A program made the translations under genes and the position numbers. A DNA stretch of 64,000 bases from Lingula anatina (taxonomy: Eukaryota; Brachiopoda; Lingulata; Lingulida; Lingulidae), in assembly GCF_001039355.2 (NCBI RefSeq), contig NW_019775462.1:303229-367228 (forward strand). Reading direction: 5' to 3'. Below the pieces are notes generated by a model that saw only the letters and a program-made list of their open reading frames with translations, had not been told where the DNA came from and did no database searches. This document shows positions 9,868 to 20,920 of this stretch, piece by piece. Position 1 is the stretch's first letter; the number at the start of each line of letters is the position of its first letter.

Positions 9868-10148
9868 CCCCTTGGGGGGGGGGGGTCAGGGGGGGGGGTC
9901 CTGGCCCCCCTTTCGGTTTCCGAAAAATATATCACAGCAATATACCCCTCTTGAAATTAGAATTTTGACTAGCTAAATCATAGTTCTAAACCGTACCAAA
10001 GGGCATTGTTTGCTCTCCAAAACCCCACAAAATTTTCGGGGCCCTTGAGCAGGCTCCGAACTCCACACCAAGGGGGCGACGGTTGCTTCGATCCCGAGGC
10101 CTGTAGTTCCAGACCCCCCTTCAAATAACCCTGGATCCGCCCCTGCGG
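9868..10148 (+). mobile_element. GGCGGATCC-type MITE remnant, copy 2
   Basis: Same core and right end (CCTGGATCCGCCCCTGC... at 10130-10148) as copy 1, but with two G runs at the left edge. The G runs were probably the site of the length change between the two block copies. Confidence 0.65.
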
Positions 10149-10281
10149 TATCCTCCAACCTGTAACTCTCTATTTTAACAAGCAGAATTTCGCTCTTAAA
10201 CAATAAACCTTACGTCCGATATGATTTTACATTAGGAGGCAATTGGAATATTCACGACTATTTTGTATTGAACAGGTACAC

Positions 10282-10282
<1 letters not shown>

Positions 10283-10321
<39 letters not shown>
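10283..10321 (+). repeat. GA microsatellite
   Basis: Pure GA run at the right end of block copy 2. Confidence 0.95.
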
Positions 10322-10323
<2 letters not shown>

Positions 10324-10883
10324 GGCCAAAGTTAAGACTTGAGAACAATACATACACGCCTGATTCCTGATTACTTAAGCACTGCTTTTTGTCTGTCGAA
10401 AAGATATGCGTAACATGTATTGTTAATGAAGGGCATAAATATGATCAGATATTAAATATCAAATAAATCACAAAACTGAAAGAGGTTACATTTAACCTAA
10501 AACAATTTGACATGTATCAGTATCAACACCTGCACAGCAGATCTTAGCACATTGCACTTTTGATTAAAAATCGATGCCACACCTCTAATTTCAGGTATAT
10601 TTGTTACCACATGACAGCTCCAAGGAGTGTTAAATGATACTTTTTATTCCAGATAATATCTCTTACATGATTTATGGTACAGAAAAATAAAATAATGGTG
10701 TAGATATCCATTTTTTAATCATTTGCTCAAATTTAGAGCAAGAACACCCGCAAACCTGTTGTTCTTCATTGATTCTATAGAGAAAAATCTGTCCATGAAA
10801 TTGGTATGACACCTGCAAATGTCACCAAATATATAAACAATCAGCTTCAGGATGTGTTACTTAAGTGTCACTTGCTGAATAGC

Positions 10884-10884
<1 letters not shown>

Positions 10885-10951
<67 letters not shown>
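10885..10951 (+). repeat. AT microsatellite
   Basis: Uninterrupted TA run of about 67 bases. Confidence 0.97.
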
Positions 10952-10954
<3 letters not shown>

Positions 10955-12952
10955 GGGTTTTTACCCCATTCATCCCGGAGAGCTTGAAAGAGTTAGTCCA
11001 CGTTATTAGAGGGTTGATACTCTATTAGGGCTCAAAGATGGTTGCTTCTGCAACAAAATCTTCATCTGAAGAGAATTGTAAGAAAATGCATTGTCATGAT
11101 GGATCCTGCAGTTACCTCTGAAGCCACCTCTTGTAAGTGGAATGAGATACCACTTGATATTGTCACCAGCGTGATATAGACGCGCTGATAAAACACGTGC
11201 AGCAAGATATAATGCTTATTGACATAGAAGGATTTTGCCTGTTTTTCTTGGTTACAGGAATCGTCCTGGGGGCTCAGCAGTATCGACGGATCTTGACAAT
11301 GAAATAAAGAGACCATAGAGACATTGTTTTCAATGAGATATATAAAGAAAAATGCATATAACAGGGTTTGACATCAGGCGATTTATTTAACAGCGACTAC
11401 AAGATGACTGAGACGACAGAGTAATGGCAGAGTCTGAGATCAATACGTCAAAGTCAAATTGTTTAATTGGATTGTCAAGAAGATGCGACTAATTATTCTT
11501 GTCATTAGAGGGAGTTGAACGAGGGTCATCAATTTTAACAAAAATAACAAAACTCGGTTTCAATGAAAACGGCCAATCGGCAAACTGCCTGTTTTCATTA
11601 TTTGGAACGGTTCAACTTAGATGTAAAATGACCTTCATCACATAGCAATTGTTTCCATTTATATCTGAACCTTTACGTGGAATTTTTCATAATACGAACC
11701 TCTGTTTCTTACGTCAATTTGACCAAATGACTAGAAACTAAATAGTTTTCTAACCAGTTTACATATAAATAGATATATGATTCGATAAATGGATAAATCA
11801 CGCTATAATACTTATATATTTTTCTAAGATATAGATATTTTCTTTTCCCGCGATCAATATATCTACATGGTGAGGGTCATGTCACGACCACTAGAAAGTT
11901 CAAAGCTTTTTGAAGGATAAAAGCTTTTTTGAAGATAGCAACATTAATGCCCCATAGGTAATTTAAATCAACAGTCTCCGTATAAAGCTTACGTCGGCTC
12001 CTGCTAATGGAATCGATCAGACACAAGTATTTGTGACAATTAGATCGCATGGGAATCGATATCCGCATTAAAACTCTGTCTTTTATTTCAGAAACCGTGG
12101 AGAAATAAAGGTTGTATAATTATTCTTTAAAAAAAAGGGGGGGTGCTCTTTAAAGTATCGACGAATTTTTGACGAATTTAGTGATACGATGTGCTCAAGC
12201 TCGCATGGTACTGAAAAGGTTCCCCTTCTTTTCATCTTTTATTTTTCTTAAATTATTTTGTCTTCATGCATTTCCAATTTATATTTTAGGGGGCTCTGTC
12301 CTGATAAATATCTTGGGAAATATTGATTATACATTTCCACGGGCTAAATTGAAATACATTGTACATTGCCTTGATTGTATGATCTCTGTACCATCAAGTG
12401 TATTGCATTTCTCTGTTGTCAGAAATATGAGATGTATTTCTTTCTTGAATCATATGGTCATATCACGGAATACGATAAATGCGATAAATGAGATAAGCTA
12501 TACTGAAACACCGAGAACTGTGGCTATTTCCAGAAAGAAATGTCACTTTATACTCAGAATGATGTTGGAGTTGTTTCTGAGCATAACAGTTAACTATGGC
12601 TGCTTGTTCAGTAACTGTCCATTTTATACGGTAAAATTGCACCAAGATGACTCTGTTCTCTAACTGCGATATACCAAGTATTTGTTGTCTTAAGGGCAGT
12701 TGGCAGGGGTAATGAGATCGATTTTTAAAAAAATGTAATTTGCATATTTAAAATTATTAAATGCATTTGAGGCTACCAACATGCACTATCAATTTTCGAA
12801 ATCTGAATTAAGTGAGACATTGAGCCGTCCAGCATGTGCTGTCTCCCCTAAGTCAGTTAGGCACTTGCGCCATGTTGCGTCTTTAAGCGGAACTACCTAA
12901 AACAAGGGGACAGGAATGGCAGGATTGACAATACACTAGGAATCATAGGCTC

Positions 12953-13158
12953 TATTCCCATAGATTTTAGATCGATCTATCCCCGCGGGGAGTCTCACTA
13001 GATTACTTTCAGATAATCCGACTTAAATGTCCGCCCCGCCTACTACAAGCTCCAAGGGGGTAATTAACTTTCGTGTCCGCCCGGCTGACAGCTATTTAGC
13101 GTGAACCCCCAGGGAGTTAGGTCGATCTAAAGTAGGTCGATCTAATCTATGGAAATGG
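12953..13158 (+). mobile_element. MITE with AGATCGATCTA-type inverted ends
   Basis: The left end ATTCCCATAGATTTTAGATC is matched in inverse orientation by the right end, where ATTTCCATAGATTAGATCGA is read on the minus strand. The termini thus form an imperfect inverted repeat of about 25 bases around a GC-richer interior of about 150 bases. It has no coding capacity. Part of the interior is shared with remnants at 3346 and 9311, so it belongs to a dispersed family. Target-site duplications are not clear. Confidence 0.6.
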
Positions 13159-14101
13159 GGTGATAGTCCGTTTTTATCCCTTAGTACTGGTGACATTCGT
13201 CATATATACCGGTACATGTACTAAACTCAATACATGTACTTCAGCTTACCCTGAGCTTAATACGATGTGGTATCCAGGAATTGCATTCCTAGGACTACGA
13301 TTCCTGTCACACTGGCTTGGTGTAATAAGTAGAACGTTCAATAATCTGTAAGTTCTTCTTGTAGCCCTACAACGACGAACCCGGTAATGAGTTACAAAAC
13401 GCTGCCAGTAATTACAATATCATTTCTCATCATACACGTCAATTCCATCGGTCATAGTCGCTGGCATTTGTAGATCAAACCAATGGCGTTAGATCACAAT
13501 CACGTCATCTTCACCCGATGTGTTTCCTGTCATTATCAATTCATTAAGGAATAAGACAGCAACACAACGACTTGCGTACACAACATTGAAGTCGTCCCGC
13601 ATGCGCAACTGTTCGTGTTTTGCACTGACACAACGATTCTACGGGTGCAAGTACAATTACAGTATACAGTCGGACTTCCATTCTAGCTGTGGTCAATAAT
13701 TATAGAAGGGTTTTAACACTAAGAGTAGTTGCAGGTATACTGCTGATATCGGCGACTGACGTCCATGATTTTGATTTGTGGGCTCTCGTGAAGACACAGA
13801 CGGAGAGATTGTCGCTTCGTTTGCTGGACGCATAAACAAGCTCAGTCTAAAAAGGAGAGAGGAAAAGAGTCGACAGGCAGTTGCTTTTTTTCTTATTGAA
13901 AATTAACCAGTTTACGGCTGTGGTGGAAGGTTTAAAATCACATTCAATCAAAAATTCCCAGCACAGTCAATGTGACAGGGGTTGTTCATTAAAAAGACGT
14001 GAATACGATTTAATAGCATTTACGCACAGGCGTTACGCCTCACGTCTTTTGCAACTATACATAAACACATATAAAGCGCGCTTAACAGAGAGATTACAAA
14101 A

Positions 14102-14346
14102 ATGGCAAAACGCAACGCGATCCGGTCAACCTATGGATCCTACCTTACTCCGTGTATCCCACGAGCCGGATCATTCGGCGATTACCGGACCCTCCACACC
14201 ATCTTCAGGGAGTCCAGGTACCTGGCATGGCCGTTGTCCATGAGTTTGTCCGATGACAGTTGGGGTCGGGACACCATAAGGCCGGAGAGGGACAGGTACC
14301 CGTCCAGCGAGACTTTAACTCCATCGGGTGCCAAGAGTGGACGCCG
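14102..14346 (+). CDS. Candidate first coding exon A, unknown protein
   Basis: An ATG in good context (AAAAATGG) follows an in-frame TAA near 14070. It opens 81 codons plus two bases and ends at a textbook donor, CCG|GTAAGT. Third codon positions are strongly G/C while the flanks are AT-rich, as expected of coding sequence. The product starts MAKRNAIRSTYGSYL and ends SETLTPSGAKSGR; it is rich in Arg, Ser and Tyr and has no membrane segment. The region upstream would be 5' leader. The antisense strand is also open for about 60 codons but lacks a pyrimidine-rich acceptor. I do not recognise the family. It may be one of several alternative first exons. Confidence 0.5.
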
Positions 14347-15148
14347 GTAAGTCTTTACGTTGATGTGATACAAATGTATATTTTAACATCTTGAGATGAT
14401 TTTGTCATTGTATTGATGACATGATAGCAAAAATGCCGGAGATGACAAGTATTCTCGGCTCCAGCTAAGGTTTGGGAGTGACTGTGCTCTGGCAGAAACG
14501 GAGATCAGAATCTTTAAGATGTTCCACCCTAGCGTTCCGGGAAAAGAAAGATGGTATTATTAAATTCGCCAAAATGTGTTTAAATCAAGATAGACTAGGT
14601 ACTGGTACTTGAATTCATCGATTTTATAAGTCACTTTATTTATTCCAACTTCAATCTCAATTGCGAGCTTATATAGTATAAACGATAAATTCCCATGATG
14701 CATGGATATCATTCGTGTTGCTTAGCTATATCTTATATCGCTATAAGGTCAAAGCAAGGAAAATGAATGGAAATAGATATCGTCTCTAGGCACACGGATT
14801 GCATGTCGCGTCATTCTGCAAGGAGCGGGTATTGAAAACAAACTTACAAAACAATAAATTCGGCTCTGGGTATCCCTGGTAAAGTGAGTGGCTAGAGATT
14901 TGACAGCCAGCTGATGCAGTGTCACTTTATGCGTTCCGAACAACGTGTATTTCATATACGATAGACCGGTGCTTAAAGACATTATTGATTGGTGTTTCTA
15001 ATTACGTGGGTCAGGTCGTCTTACTGGTCTATCTGTACAATCAGAGAGGGGGTAATTTCACAAAAAAATGTCATGTAAATTACGAACACATATAGTTTTG
15101 TAATTGCTGATGGTTTCTTTACATATTGAAAACAATAGGACAAGACAG

Positions 15149-15152
<4 letters not shown>

Positions 15153-15194
<42 letters not shown>
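15153..15194 (+). repeat. GA microsatellite
   Basis: Pure GA run of about 42 bases. Confidence 0.97.
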
Positions 15195-15197
<3 letters not shown>

Positions 15198-16044
15198 TTA
15201 TTTTTAAATATGTTTTCGTGACTAAGATATAGTATGAGTACAATCACTCAAGTAAGGAACAGAATATGCCCACCTCTTTCATTTATTTTACTTCATGTAT
15301 TGCACTGCAATGATTTATGTTCATAACTAACACATCATTGTATCATTGTTACTGCATTTGGCTATATTCATGGTCATGATGAAAGGATTCATTTCCATTA
15401 ATTATCAAGGACATACTAGTAGCAGACCATCCTATAAGATACGTCGTAAGATACATTAACGTTTTGGGCAACACGTCTCCTCGTACATGCAGCTCAGCCT
15501 CCAAGCTTATTATATTAACTATCGCAGTTAGGTTGCCACTGCTCTGGTTTCTATATTATACGTGGTTAGAGCTGTCTATCCCCCCCCTTCACCCCCTTTT
15601 TTCTATGAATGTGCAGGATAATCATTCACAATTCGACTATATTTTGTCAAGTAGCACAACAGTCATTAATTCTCCCGGGGAAGCAAATAAACCCATACAT
15701 CACCATTACTGGCGGTAATGTTAGCAATAAGAAAAACAAGCAAGTATATGCATGTGTATATGACATTCATTTATGTCACGGATAAGTCGAAATAACGCCA
15801 TTTTTGTCATTAGTACAAAAATAAAATTTTCTTTAAAAGCAAAGAAATAGAATTCATCAAATTTAGTTTTGTAGAAAATTGCATTGCGACTTTGCGTGTG
15901 TAACATAAAAAAATGGATTTCTTTGCAGAAGTTTATGATTGTTTTTATAACAGCAATGATCACTAATAAAAATGGCAAGCGGGTCGATATCGGCAAATAA
16001 CGCCGATGATCTAAAGTACTGCAATATCGTAGTGGTGTCACGGT

Positions 16045-16105
16045 GTATTTATTTATTTATTTACTTTTATTTATTTATTTATTTGTTTATTTATTTATTT
16101 ATTTT
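16045..16105 (+). repeat. TTTA tetranucleotide repeat
   Basis: About fifteen TTTA-type units with two single-base interruptions. Confidence 0.95.
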
Positions 16106-17114
16106 CATCACGGTTATGTGTTGATCACATTACGCGCCTTCCCAGCGACCACCACGTGTTTTAGGAAAATGCCAGGGATTGACTGGCTGTCACAACCAGG
16201 TTGCCTGCAGAGTCGATGTCCGATAACACATTTACAAACCACTACATGTCTGTACCCGAACTGTCGAACTGTGTAACTGTATCATTTAATACTACGATGC
16301 AAGACAACGTCTTTTTTTCCAGTCACAAAATATAAATAAAGAAATAAAAAAATGGTCGTTACTGCTGAGCTCATTTTATCCACTGAAAGCATGCATTTGG
16401 AGATGCGTAAGTTACGGAATTAACTACTAGTTTAGTGTAGTGTGGAGTATGTACATGTGCCAGTAGAATCCTATTTAGTCCCTTTAAACTTGCTGTGATA
16501 GGCCAGTACCCGACACGCCGCCATGATATTGTATATAGAGATGTGTACGGCTAGTGAAGCCATAATTTTCATACACTGAAACCCTTTTTTGTTCAGTCAG
16601 TCGGACACACACGTGTATGGCTGCAGGCACGTCGGTTTCTCCCTCATAGTGTTGCATCACGGAGAAATGACCGCGTTCAATTGTTCTGCAGTGTAGATCT
16701 ATTGGTTGAATTATTTCTGTCTTCATGATGTTGGGGATGAGTGTTCATCCTATCTCTTTCACTGATCTGTTTACCAGATGAACCCTTTTAACGATATACC
16801 ATGAGTGGCGGCAAAAATAGTAACGCTACATGGTCACTCAATGTGTGAATGGCACAGTCTCGTGAGTTCATACTGTCACGCGTACGTACTTTAGACACAT
16901 GCAACATTCATATCAACGCAGATGTGTGTCATTCACAATATCGTTACAATAAATTAATCTGGGAAACTGCCGCGATATCAATAAATTAATAATAGCCTAA
17001 TCGAATGGTACACTGTATCTTGATGATATCTAGAAAAAGAGAAAAACGTGCTATTTCTGCTGGAATCGGAGTGTTTCATAGAAGTCATCGAGCGACGGAC
17101 GTTGTAAAGAGACC

Positions 17115-17340
17115 TAATACATGTGCATGTGCCCGTGTGTGTATGTTTGTGTGGATGTGTGCGTGGATGTACGTTCGCATTGGTAAGGGTTTTGCTTGGT
17201 TTCGTGACTCAACACTGTCTTATAGACACTGACGGTGCGTTTATGTGTATGCAGGCGTGCATGTGTGCGCGTGTACGTGTATGCGTGATTGTACAGTGTG
17301 TGTACGTGCTAGTGCCCGCGTATGTATGTGTGTGTGCATA
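17115..17340 (+). repeat. Degenerate TG-rich simple sequence
   Basis: Purine-pyrimidine alternating TGTG/CGTG/CATG sequence over about 220 bases, interrupted near 17180-17240. It is low complexity, and the open frames over it are artefacts. Confidence 0.8.
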
Positions 17341-20300
17341 TCCATATACCGGTACGTGTTTTTGTTGCGTCTCTTTATTGAAATGTTTTTCTAGCTGTGT
17401 TTATGCATGTCACCATAAAATCACGAGATGGTCTCACTGAAATGTGCACCTACAAACCTGACGACCCTTTTCTGTTTACTTCTTCATTATCGATGACCGT
17501 TCCTCCTCACCAATTAGCAGGACACGATTATAGCTTGACAGTCGCTCTCTCTTGGTAAATTAGCTTCCATTATAATGCCTGTAAGTAAATTACGTTCGGG
17601 CTCACTAACGCCTCAATTGAATTAAGATAAATCCTATTAAATGCTTCGTTTCCCTTAACTGTGTCTTGTAAGGCGTAGCAACCCACAGGTGTTTAGCCGC
17701 GATAAGGACATTCTTAGGGCCTTCAACTCACTTTGTGTCATACAGATTTGTTCATTTGCACACCCTATACAAATCAGTATGATGAAAACGAACCTATTCG
17801 TAATTGTTATAGACCATGTAGTGTGAAGAGGGTTGTCTTTGATATATTGGTGGAAGGAATTATTTGCAGCCATTTGTAGGCAGAATTTCATGTTACAGGT
17901 CATTTTAAAATCTTGCAAAACATTTTCATTGATATGGCTCCAAAATAGAAAATACCTATATCTGTTTGGCTTCCCAAATAAGCGATTATTTCTGTAAAGA
18001 GCACGAGAGACACGTGTACAAAAACAATAACGCGCAGGCATTTTAAAGCTCTTTTTAGAGCTCTTGTCTTGATTATTGAACTTGAAAAGGAAAAGCGGGT
18101 GTCACCTTCCTTTACGGATGCATCGATTTGCGAAAGTGTTCAGCAAGCGTTGACGTCATTTTTTATCATATTTGTCTTTGCCAATTTCAACTAAAATTTA
18201 ATCGTTTAGATCGCCAGCAAAGTCCGGATGTGCACCAAGAACATGTCAAATTGGCCTTGTAATTCTAATCGGGACAACCATTAAGTGTATTTCGAACACA
18301 GGGATTGTGACAAAAAGGCAACTAAATCAATTGCTGTAAGGTTTTCGGATATGTTACAACTATCAGTCCTGCTTAACATGTAAGTTCATAAGTGCCATGT
18401 ACCGCTGTAGATCCTTTTATGAAAACCTTAATCGTTATTCTTGTAAAATTTATAACCCCGTGCACTATTTATTATAATTGTCTCTTCCCATACAAGGGAA
18501 TTTCCACTGAATGGTATTTCTGTTACTTAAAAAGATGCATTGCCCTTACTACTGTATAAGAAAACGGTCACCTATAGGACATTCCATTCAGGCTTAACGA
18601 GAACTTGGTTATAATTGGTAATTCAATGGCAGCTGTGCTTCATTTCACATGAGACGGTCTGGGCTACAGTTGGGAAAAAACAAGAGCATGGATAAGTTAA
18701 TTCTGGTTCGAACCTTAGACGGTTGTTGTTGTTTTTGAAGGTTAATCACATTGATTACTTTCCCTGATGCATACGGATCTTGGTTAAGTAGTCCGTGGAC
18801 CATGGGGATCCGAGGCTGTTTGACGACTGGTTATCATCTGTAAGGCTATATTCATGTAGCTTTGGGATATGTATCTCAACGGGTGATAATTCAATTTGCG
18901 ATGCATACCTCACACGCATTACAAGTGTCCATAAGTTGTTGAAAAAAGTGCGTGTAAATTAAACACTGGCAGCCAGAAAAAAAATTCACCATTGTTGGTT
19001 GTTGGAATCCACTCCTGCATGAGCATGGCGAGAGTGTTCAGATGATCCACTGTAAAAATGCATTTAAAAAATACGTGTGGTCATTGCCAAAACAAAGTAC
19101 CATCGGTTAATACTATTAACACTAACCACACTTCATACCGATTGCCATCTGAAAAGTTTACGGAATAATATTACCGTACAGAGTTTCAATATGAATTTCG
19201 TAAATGCAGACTGGAAATTGATATGGTAAATCCATCTGAATATACATAGACGTAGGAAAAAAGATTGATGATGTATGAAATGCGAACAGAATGCGTTCTT
19301 TGAGGCAGGTCTGAGAGAGATGGTACTACTTGTACCGAGGAATCTGATTCAGTGTGTAATGTCTGGAGGTAATGCCTGTAAGAAACCCGGCCATTGGAGC
19401 CAATGTAAACCACCTGGGCCCTGGTTCAATTTCGATTCAACGCAAATGCCAAATCTATTGTAGATTCCCAAAGCATAATCCGCTATTAGACGAATGTTCG
19501 GTAAATTGAACAACATTTGCCGTTCCTACGTTTGCTTAACGTTTTTGGTTTCAAGAGACCAAACCTTAAAATGTAAAAAAAAAATCAAGTAATTCTAATT
19601 CACTTTGATCACACGCATGGCTCATATATACTATTCAACCAATTCATGAAATCGTCATTATAAGTTCCGACAGTAAGATCCCAAAAGATGAACATGTATA
19701 TTGATTCCGTGTCCTGATTTTTCTCTGTCTTGGTTAATTGTAATGGTGAGCAAATGTCACATCGACCCGGCAGCGACTATTGCAACAGATGTTTTTTGCT
19801 CTTAAATTTTTTGCTCATTATCTCTAAACTTTGTCAATAGAACTAGTACATTAGGGTTTCCGGATCACCGTTAGGCATTGATCACATCCAAAATAATTAA
19901 CATGGGCAAATTTCACCTTACTAGAAGCTAGAATAGGCCCCTTTCACTCGAGGTCTGTTTCATAAAAAGTCCAAAGATCCTACACAAAGGTTAGGCAACT
20001 TACATCAGATAGACAAATAAGTAAAGTCGACTTTGCGCTATTGGTCTAAAAGCTTTTAAGAATATTAATAATTGACCCACATATCACACGGGGTTACTGT
20101 CACTGCTGGAAGCTACCGTCACGACTTAAAAACTTTGTTAAAAGGCAGAGCAACAACGTGGTAAGAGACCTTTTAGATTTTAGTGAAACGTTACTTAGCT
20201 GAATAGCTTAAAATCAAACCACTAGAATTTTTTTAAGCTTTGGAGATTTCTCTGTCAGTGGTTCATCTGTAGTGAAGGAACATTTTTAAGACACGTACGT

Positions 20301-20356
20301 TATACACGACACATTACACCAAGTTTTACAGTACCTGCATTGGCTACTGTCAGCTG

Positions 20357-20360
<4 letters not shown>

Positions 20361-20424
<64 letters not shown>
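20361..20424 (+). repeat. TA microsatellite
   Basis: Uninterrupted TA run of about 64 bases. Confidence 0.97.
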
Positions 20425-20426
<2 letters not shown>

Positions 20427-20678
20427 GTTTTACAACAACAAAAGTAAATTTTAACTCCTCATGGAAAATACAAACACATTTTAAGCTACATTTTATTTAT
20501 GTACAAAGTTGGAGAAATGTTGCAGTGATGGACGCTAGCTTGCTATCACGACAATGCACGTGTCCGCTAACAAGTATGGACGGGCAAACTGTGAATAGGT
20601 CCATTAGTTAGCGGTAACTCAATACTCTTAGCTTTGAACATGGACAAGGAAATGACATTAATAAAGATTATCGCCGCT

Positions 20679-20729
20679 GTGATCTGTCATTTTATGTGAT
20701 CTGTCATTGTACGTGATCTGGCATTGGCG
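20679..20729 (+). repeat. Three 17-bp tandem units
   Basis: Three consecutive units begin GTGATCTGTCATT or GTGATCTGGCATT, with variation mainly in the last four bases. Confidence 0.9.
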
Positions 20730-20810
20730 CACAGGGTTCAGATTAGGTTAGGTCTCTTTCGCAGAACCTACCATGATATAAAAGATTTTAATTTTTTAAG
20801 CACACCTGTC

Positions 20811-20920
20811 GATTCATAATGAAAACCTCCCCCTTTTACAGTTAAAAAATATCTTTTAAGAAATTCGGTCCATCCTCGGGTGGCTCCAGTTGACCAACTA
20901 GAGGCGCCATTTTTTATTAG
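20811..20920 (+). repeat. Diverged dispersed repeat, copy 1
   Basis: Shares TCATAATGAAAAC and TTAAGAAATTCGGTCCAT plus CTCGGGT, in the same order and spacing, with 24579-24680. Confidence 0.75.

Larger units (their letters stand above)
6675..10321 (-). repeat. Duplicated SLC22 5' block, copy 2
   Basis: This copy is collinear with 739-4182 and contains the distal part of intron 1, exon 1 and the 5' flank. It includes about 165 bases (roughly 9700-9868) absent from copy 1. Its right edge, after the GA run, continues into unique sequence. No retrotransposon is present at its left edge, so it represents the empty site. Confidence 0.88.
10322..14101. other. Intergenic stretch between SLC22 and the first plus-strand exon
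   Basis: This stretch separates the divergently arranged SLC22 start (minus) and the 14.1 kb exon (plus). It holds an AT microsatellite (10885-10951) and a MITE (12953-13158). Open frames here are short or start at non-ATG codons and show no recognisable domain. Regulatory sequence for both genes would be expected here, but I cannot point to defined sites. Confidence 0.5.

Noticed and set aside
12169-12663. Plus-strand ORF of 164 codons, the longest in the window
   Set aside because: It begins at TTG, has no ATG in good context near the start, no donor or acceptor and AT-rich composition with Phe/Ile/Leu bias. It looks like a chance frame.
16484-16726. Minus-strand ORF of 80 codons starting MKTEIIQPID
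   Set aside because: The start context is acceptable and composition plausible, but there is no family match, no splice signals and the length is within chance.
18660-18730. GGTTCGAACC resembling a tRNA T-arm
   Set aside because: No acceptor stem, anticodon arm or A box at the right spacing.
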